Below, piece after piece: positions 59,755 through 64,000 of a stretch of DNA of 64,000 bases (positions are counted from its first letter, which is position 1; the number at the start of each line of letters is the position of its first letter). The notes beneath the pieces are model-generated. The model was not told the DNA's origin. It did no database searches and saw only the letters and a list, made by a program, of their open reading frames with translations. Origin of the DNA: Cytophagaceae bacterium (GTDB lineage Bacteria > Bacteroidota > Bacteroidia > Cytophagales > Flexibacteraceae); assembly GCA_947458545.1 (NCBI GenBank), contig CANGYH010000007.1, forward strand, positions 62,001 through 126,000, given 5' to 3'. Both the position numbers and the translations under genes were made by a program.

Positions 59755-61032
59755 TTACCCCGCCACCATGCTATACACCTCCAACACGTCGCGGGCGCTG
59801 TCGTCCCAGGTGAGGTGGCGCAGGTCTTTGTTGGTGTTGGCCACCAGGTCTCGGCGCAGGCCCTCGTAGTTGAGCAGGGCAAAGAGGAAATTGGCAAAAC
59901 GGTCCGTATCCCAGAAGTCGGCCTGCAGGGTGTTGGGCAGCACCTCGCTCACGCCGCTTTGGGTAGAGACGATGACGGGCACCTCAAACTGGGCCGCCTC
60001 TAGCGCCGAGAGGCCAAAGGGCTCCGATACCGAGGGCATAAAGTACACATCAGCCTGGGCCAGCAACTGGCGTACGGCGGGCGTGGGCAAAAAGCCCGTA
60101 AACACAAACCGATCCTTCAGCCCGCGCTGGGCCACCATGGCCTTCAGCAGGTCGAGCTTGTCGCCGGTGCCGGCCACGGCAAACTTGACCTTCTTGTACT
60201 TGGTGAGCAGCTTGGTGGCCGACTCGATCATGAACTCGGGCCCCTTCTGGTAGGTGATGCGGCCCAAAAAGACGACCAGCTTCTCGTCGCCGGGTTTTTC
60301 GATGCGAAACGTCTCTGCCGGGTTGATAGCGTTGTACACCGGCATGAGCTTGCCCGCATCAATACCATAGTTCTTGATGGCGCATTTCTTGGTGTACTCC
60401 GACACGGGGATGACCAGGTCTGCCGCCTCCATACCCTTGCGCTCCAGCTCATAGACGGCGTTCTGGCTAAAGTCGTGCTGCTCGCCGATGCGGTCCGTCT
60501 CCAGGCTGTGGACGTGCAGCACCAGCGGTTTGCCGGTCAGCTCTTTTAGGCGGATGGCCGCCGGCACGGTGATCCAGTCGTGCGCGTGGATGATGTCAAA
60601 GTCCTCTTGCTGGGCAGCCTCCACGGCCATGTCGCGGAAGCGATAGACCTTCTCTAAAATGCGGGGGCCATAGGGCTCTTTGGTGTTGAAGAGCGGCTTG
60701 GCCGCGGCACCTACACGTTGCTCGGCCACCTGCACCTCAAAGGCAATGCCGACGGGGTAGGGGTCAAAGTCTAGCTCAGCATCCACCACCACCGTCTTTA
60801 CGTCGGTATGCACGGGCTTATTGCGCTCCAAATAGCCCGCCTCTTGCGCAGAGAGGCCCACAATCTTGAGGCGCTCTTCCACAAACTGCTCAGAGAAGGT
60901 GGGCAGCACCAGCGTGATGGGCACATAGGCCTTCAGGGCATTCACCAAGCCGTGGCAGGCCGTGCCGAGGCCGCCCGTCAGGTGCGGGGGGTACTCCCAG
61001 CCGAGCATCAAGATTTTTCCGTGGTAGCGCAT
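59755..61032 (-). CDS. GT4 glycogen/starch-synthase-like glycosyltransferase
   Basis: A family 4 glycosyltransferase of 425 aa from the ATG at 61032. The N-terminal GT5-like Rossmann domain has KILMLGWEYPPHLTGGLGTA with the KxGGL-type loop, and IIHAHDWITVPAAIRLKEL. The C-terminal domain has FLGRITYQKGPEFMIESATK, VFTGFLPTPAVRQLLAQADV and the EX7E motif in SEPFGLSALEAAQFEVPVI. It probably elongates alpha-glucan or a related polymer. A TTG upstream at 61062 overlaps the -7 box, so it is not the start. Confidence 0.9.
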   Translation of the reverse strand: MRYHGKILMLGWEYPPHLTGGLGTACHGLVNALKAYVPITLVLPTFSEQFVEERLKIVGLSAQEAGYLERNKPVHTDVKTVVVDAELDFDPYPVGIAFEVQVAEQRVGAAAKPLFNTKEPYGPRILEKVYRFRDMAVEAAQQEDFDIIHAHDWITVPAAIRLKELTGKPLVLHVHSLETDRIGEQHDFSQNAVYELERKGMEAADLVIPVSEYTKKCAIKNYGIDAGKLMPVYNAINPAETFRIEKPGDEKLVVFLGRITYQKGPEFMIESATKLLTKYKKVKFAVAGTGDKLDLLKAMVAQRGLKDRFVFTGFLPTPAVRQLLAQADVYFMPSVSEPFGLSALEAAQFEVPVIVSTQSGVSEVLPNTLQADFWDTDRFANFLFALLNYEGLRRDLVANTNKDLRHLTWDDSARDVLEVYSMVAG

Positions 61033-61059
61033 AGGGTCGTAGTGCTTAATAACTATGGG

Positions 61060-61092
61060 CAAAGCTAGGCTAAAAATTGCGAATTTGCCAAA
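61060..61092 (-). promoter_or_regulatory. Consensus promoter of GT4 gene
   Basis: TAGCTTTG (61060-61067, minus strand) with TTTG (61089-61092) 21 nt upstream. The ATG follows after 27 nt. Confidence 0.7.
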
Positions 61093-61118
61093 AAAATAGC
61101 CATATCTTTTGATGAATG

Positions 61119-62159
61119 CTAAGACTTCTGGCCTGTTCTTGCTAACTTATTCAAAATAGGATTTTCCACAAGCTTATGTAAAGCTACGGCCACCAGCCAC
61201 AAAAAGACAAACTGCCAAATAACCTGCTGCCCTACGGCAAAGCCCACCAACCGCGCCACCGGCCCTATGTGGATCAGGTAGAACGCATACGAGCCCTGGG
61301 CCAGCAGTTGCCAAAACGCCGCTCCGGGCACCCGGGCCCCCAGCGTCAGCCCCAGGCAGGCAGTCCACACCAGAGGGATGGCTATCGTATTGGCCAGCAA
61401 CGCCCATGGAGCCAGGCTGTCTGTGCTGGCCGTCAAAGGGCCAGCGGGGGCCAGCGTTCCTAAGGCCAGCAGACCAGCACCTGCCAAGAGGAGAGCCAGG
61501 GGCCAGCGGATGCTTGGCAGAGAGGCCCCCTCGTTACCCCCCCGCCCCCTGTGCAGAGACAAAGGCCACCGGGCCAGCGCTACCCCCAGGCAAAAGGCAA
61601 AGCCCCGCCCGGCTACGGTATAGAGGGCCGCAAAAGGCCAAAGCCAGCTAGCTGCTGCAGCCACAACGGCCGCAAGGCCTAGCACCCCGGCCAGGCCCCT
61701 GCCGGGCAGACGCACCAGCATCGGCAGCATCGCATAGCACATCAGCTCTGCCGTGAGCGACCAGCTCTGCGGCAGCCCTGCAAACACAGCCGAGGGCACC
61801 AGGCCCTTGGTCAGCGTAAGGCTTAGCGCCGCTTGCCCTGGCGTATCTGCCAGCAAAGGCAGGCACAACAGGTAGAGCAGCGTGTGTAGCGAATAGATTT
61901 TGGCCCCGCGTCGTAAAAAAAATACCCTCCAGCCCTGCCTGGGTAGGCCCCCTTCAGCAAAGAGTTGCCTGCCCAGCAACAGTCCGCTCAGCACAAAAAA
62001 CAGGGCTACGCCCGTGTGCCCTTCGTGGCAAAGGGCGCGCAGCGGGCCACCCCAAGGCTTGTAGTGCGTAGCAAACACCAGCGATGCCGCCACAACGCGC
62101 CACACGTCTGGCCAGGCCATGCGCCGGTGGGTGCTGCATACGGTGTCTTGGTCTGCCAT
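61119..62159 (-). CDS. Acyltransferase family 3 membrane protein
   Basis: A 346-aa OafA-like acyltransferase from the ATG at 62159. About 10 membrane segments; family signatures include VWRVVAASLVFATHYKPWGG, the catalytic-type His in HEGHTGVALFFVLSGLLLGR, RRGAKIYSLHTLLYLLCLPL, and LAQGSYAFYLIHIGPVARLV. It modifies extracellular glycans or lipids. Divergent from nupC. The acceptor is unknown. Confidence 0.85.
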   Translation of the reverse strand: MADQDTVCSTHRRMAWPDVWRVVAASLVFATHYKPWGGPLRALCHEGHTGVALFFVLSGLLLGRQLFAEGGLPRQGWRVFFLRRGAKIYSLHTLLYLLCLPLLADTPGQAALSLTLTKGLVPSAVFAGLPQSWSLTAELMCYAMLPMLVRLPGRGLAGVLGLAAVVAAAASWLWPFAALYTVAGRGFAFCLGVALARWPLSLHRGRGGNEGASLPSIRWPLALLLAGAGLLALGTLAPAGPLTASTDSLAPWALLANTIAIPLVWTACLGLTLGARVPGAAFWQLLAQGSYAFYLIHIGPVARLVGFAVGQQVIWQFVFLWLVAVALHKLVENPILNKLARTGQKS

Positions 62160-62239
62160 GGCAAAAGGGGTTTTCTTTGTAACCCCGTGGGCTGTTGCAA
62201 TGCGCAACGCTGCGGCAAAGCACACCGCCAACCTACACG

Positions 62240-63526
62240 ATGCCGGATAGATTTACAGGACTTTTGGGCGTAGCCGTCATCTTAGGCCTCGCCTTTGCGC
62301 TCTCCAATAATAAGCGCGCCATCAACTACCGGCTGGTGTTGTCTGGCCTCGGGCTGCAATTGGCGTTGGCGCTTTTCATCTTGAAGACGTCGGTGGGCAA
62401 GGCTGTATTCGGTTGGCTGGGCATGGCCGTTAGCAAGTTGCTCAGCTTTGCAGACCGTGGGGCAGACTTCGTCTTTGGCCCCCTGGTCAAAAACGAGCTT
62501 ATGGCCGGGGCCTTCGGCGAGGGCAACACGTTCATCTTCTTTTTCAAGATTATCCCCACCATCATCTTTGTGGCGGTGCTGGTTAGCATTGCCTACCACA
62601 TCGGGCTGATGCAGCGGGTAGTGTCTGCCCTGGCCGTGCTGGTGTATAAGCTGATGGGCGTATCCGGCTCGGAGGCACTATCTAACATAGCCTCCGTATT
62701 TGTAGGGCAGGTAGAGGCGCAAATCATGATCAAGCCCTACATCCCCGCCATGACGCGCTCTGAGCTGCTGGCCTCCATGGCGGGCTCAATGGCCTGCATT
62801 GCCGGGGGCGTGTTGGCTGTTTACGTCTCGCTGGGCGTGCCGGCCGACTATCTGATTGCCGCCTCGCTCATGGCCGCGCCGGGGGCGCTGGTCATCTCCA
62901 AAATCGTGTACCCAGAGACGGAGCCCTCGGCCACCAAAGGCACCGTCAAGCTGCATGTAGAAAAGACCACCGCCAACCTTGTAGATGCCATCAGCCACGG
63001 CGCGTCCGACGGGCTGCGTATCGGCCTCAACGTCATCGCCATGCTCATCGGCTTCATTGCACTCATCGCCTTGGCAGACTATGGCCTGGGCGCCCTGGGC
63101 CAGGCCCTGGCCACCCACACCAGCCTAGACCTCAGCGTCATCGGGCTAGACCTCAACCGGCTGTCCATCCAATACCTGCTGGGCAAGTTGTTCTCGCTCT
63201 TTGCCTTTGTGATGGGCGTGCCCGGGGCCGACATCCAGGCCGCCGGCGAGCTGATGGGCACCAAGTTCGTCATCAACGAGTTTGTGGCCTACCTAGACCT
63301 TGCCCCCCAGATCAAAGCCGGCACGCTAGACCCTAAGACGGTGACCATCGTCACCTTCGCGCTCTGCGGCTTTGCCAACTTCAGCTCTGTGGCCATCCAG
63401 GTCGGCGGCATCGGAGAGCTGGCCCCCTCCCGCCGCAAAGACCTCTCGGAGCTGGGGTTCAAAGCCCTCATCTGCGGCACCCTGGCCAGCTATTTGAGTG
63501 CGACGATTGCGGGGATGCTGGTGTAG
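62240..63526 (+). CDS. Concentrative nucleoside transporter, NupC family
   Basis: A 428-aa CNT permease from the ATG at 62240. The CNT N- and C-terminal domains show LGVAVILGLAFALSNNKRAI, ALFILKTSVGKAVFGWLG, FKIIPTIIFVAVLVSIAYHI, SNIASVFVGQVEAQIMIKPY with the QxE substrate-binding residues, SLMAAPGALVISKIVYPETE, and the CGFANFSSVAIQVGGIG C-terminal helix. Transports nucleosides with Na+ or H+. No nucleoside-catabolic gene is adjacent. Confidence 0.93.
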   Translation: MPDRFTGLLGVAVILGLAFALSNNKRAINYRLVLSGLGLQLALALFILKTSVGKAVFGWLGMAVSKLLSFADRGADFVFGPLVKNELMAGAFGEGNTFIFFFKIIPTIIFVAVLVSIAYHIGLMQRVVSALAVLVYKLMGVSGSEALSNIASVFVGQVEAQIMIKPYIPAMTRSELLASMAGSMACIAGGVLAVYVSLGVPADYLIAASLMAAPGALVISKIVYPETEPSATKGTVKLHVEKTTANLVDAISHGASDGLRIGLNVIAMLIGFIALIALADYGLGALGQALATHTSLDLSVIGLDLNRLSIQYLLGKLFSLFAFVMGVPGADIQAAGELMGTKFVINEFVAYLDLAPQIKAGTLDPKTVTIVTFALCGFANFSSVAIQVGGIGELAPSRRKDLSELGFKALICGTLASYLSATIAGMLV

Positions 63527-63616
63527 GGGTAAAGTAAGAGGCAAACAGGGCAGGCGTATTTTCTACTTAGTAAGTTATTAGTCTTGTGCATTAGAGGATG
63601 ACATCTTTAGGTAGGT

Positions 63617-64000
63617 ATGGCAGATATTAAATATAGTGGCCTATCTATTTCCTCTAAATTGCTCATCGCTGGTTTAATAGAACAGGGCTACCAAGAATAC
63701 CCTCTTGGAGAAAAATGCCTTGGATGCCTACTTGCAGAGCCTGAAGTATTACGCAATCCTGACGACCAGGCAAAAACCATTCCTCAAGCTTCTTTATATG
63801 CCATGAGAGGAGATCTGGTAGTGCTAAGAAAGCCCTTGCGCATTGATAATCGGGGTGAAAGGCCAACACCTGATGGCTTCCTCAATAATCCTGATGAACC
63901 TATTGAGTTCAAGCATCCAGACTCCAACTCATCAAATGCCTTTACTAAAAACCTCAGCAAAGCAAGCAAGGGTCTAGCGCATATTCGTCGGTCCGTTTGG
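63617..64000 (+). CDS. Partial gene, possible PD-(D/E)XK nuclease or toxin domain
   Basis: A gene cut by the right edge; 128 codons are visible from the ATG at 63617. The product is hydrophilic and AT-rich. A candidate nuclease core is PDGFLNNPDEPIEFKHPDSN, with D86 and E97-F-K99, followed by FTKNLSKASKGLAHIRRS, which resembles the helix after the catalytic strand in restriction-like toxin domains of contact-dependent inhibition proteins. Whether this is a toxin, an immunity protein or an unrelated nuclease needs the missing 3' part. Upstream gap of 90 nt holds no promoter I can name. Confidence 0.5.
   Translation, partial: MADIKYSGLSISSKLLIAGLIEQGYQEYPLGEKCLGCLLAEPEVLRNPDDQAKTIPQASLYAMRGDLVVLRKPLRIDNRGERPTPDGFLNNPDEPIEFKHPDSNSSNAFTKNLSKASKGLAHIRRSVW

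Overview
The window looks like chromosomal DNA of a GC-rich member of the Bacteroidota. Five large secreted proteins carry cell-surface sorting or FlgD-like C-termini of the type IX secretion kind. A gldE-like gene sits next to ssb, as in gliding Bacteroidota. The RNase HI has the Bacteroidota viroplasmin plus RNase H layout. Promoters follow the Bacteroidota pattern TTTG-N(about 20)-TANNTTTG. I cannot fix the class; nothing here excludes Cytophagia or Saprospiria relatives. No rRNA, tRNA or CRISPR array was seen.

Layout. 0-6.9 kb: a WYL regulator, a TonB-domain protein, an AT-rich membrane protein, a lone phage major capsid gene behind a hairpin-rich repeat, an Xre/RES toxin-antitoxin pair and a BamA/TamA-like outer membrane protein. 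7-25 kb: surface and envelope genes (lamin-tail protein, PAP2 phosphatase, gldE, ssb, rnhA, ldcA, TonB-dependent receptor, RCC1-repeat surface protein, capsule tyrosine kinase). 26.7-29 kb: an AT-rich Type II-like restriction-modification pair. 29-35.6 kb: typA, a second toxin-antitoxin pair, MarR, a NeuD-like acetyltransferase, a reduced sigma-54-activator-like ATPase and a 2OG-Fe(II) dioxygenase. 35.8-45 kb: a giant surface hydrolase, a lipoprotein, a NYN/cold-shock RNA-binding protein, a glycosyltransferase, a repeat-flanked PD-(D/E)XK-like gene and a FucP-type sugar transporter. 45-47 kb: a dense palindrome field followed by an HNH domain fused to an agmatine-deiminase-like enzyme. 47-57 kb: secreted proteins, a YheT hydrolase, and a phage portal plus ClpP-like prohead protease pair. 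57-64 kb: GH57 and GT4 glucan enzymes, acyltransferases, a NupC transporter, and a truncated nuclease-like gene at the right edge.

The most unusual observations are these. (1) Intact, host-composition phage head genes (capsid; portal and protease) lie about 49 kb apart among ordinary genes with no visible integrase, terminase or tail genes, which fits remnants or a domesticated particle or gene-transfer-agent-like system. (2) An HNH zinc nuclease-like domain is fused to an apparently intact guanidine-modifying enzyme. (3) Several families of intergenic nested hairpins show compensatory stem changes, and one supplies the stop codon of a gene. (4) A bEBP-like ATPase lacks the GAFTGA loop. (5) Several genes have a -7 box only 4-6 nt before the start codon, suggesting leaderless transcripts.

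Accessory genes (restriction-modification, ATPase, giant hydrolase, PD-(D/E)XK gene, right-edge gene) are clearly more AT-rich by eye than the housekeeping genes, which suggests horizontal acquisition.
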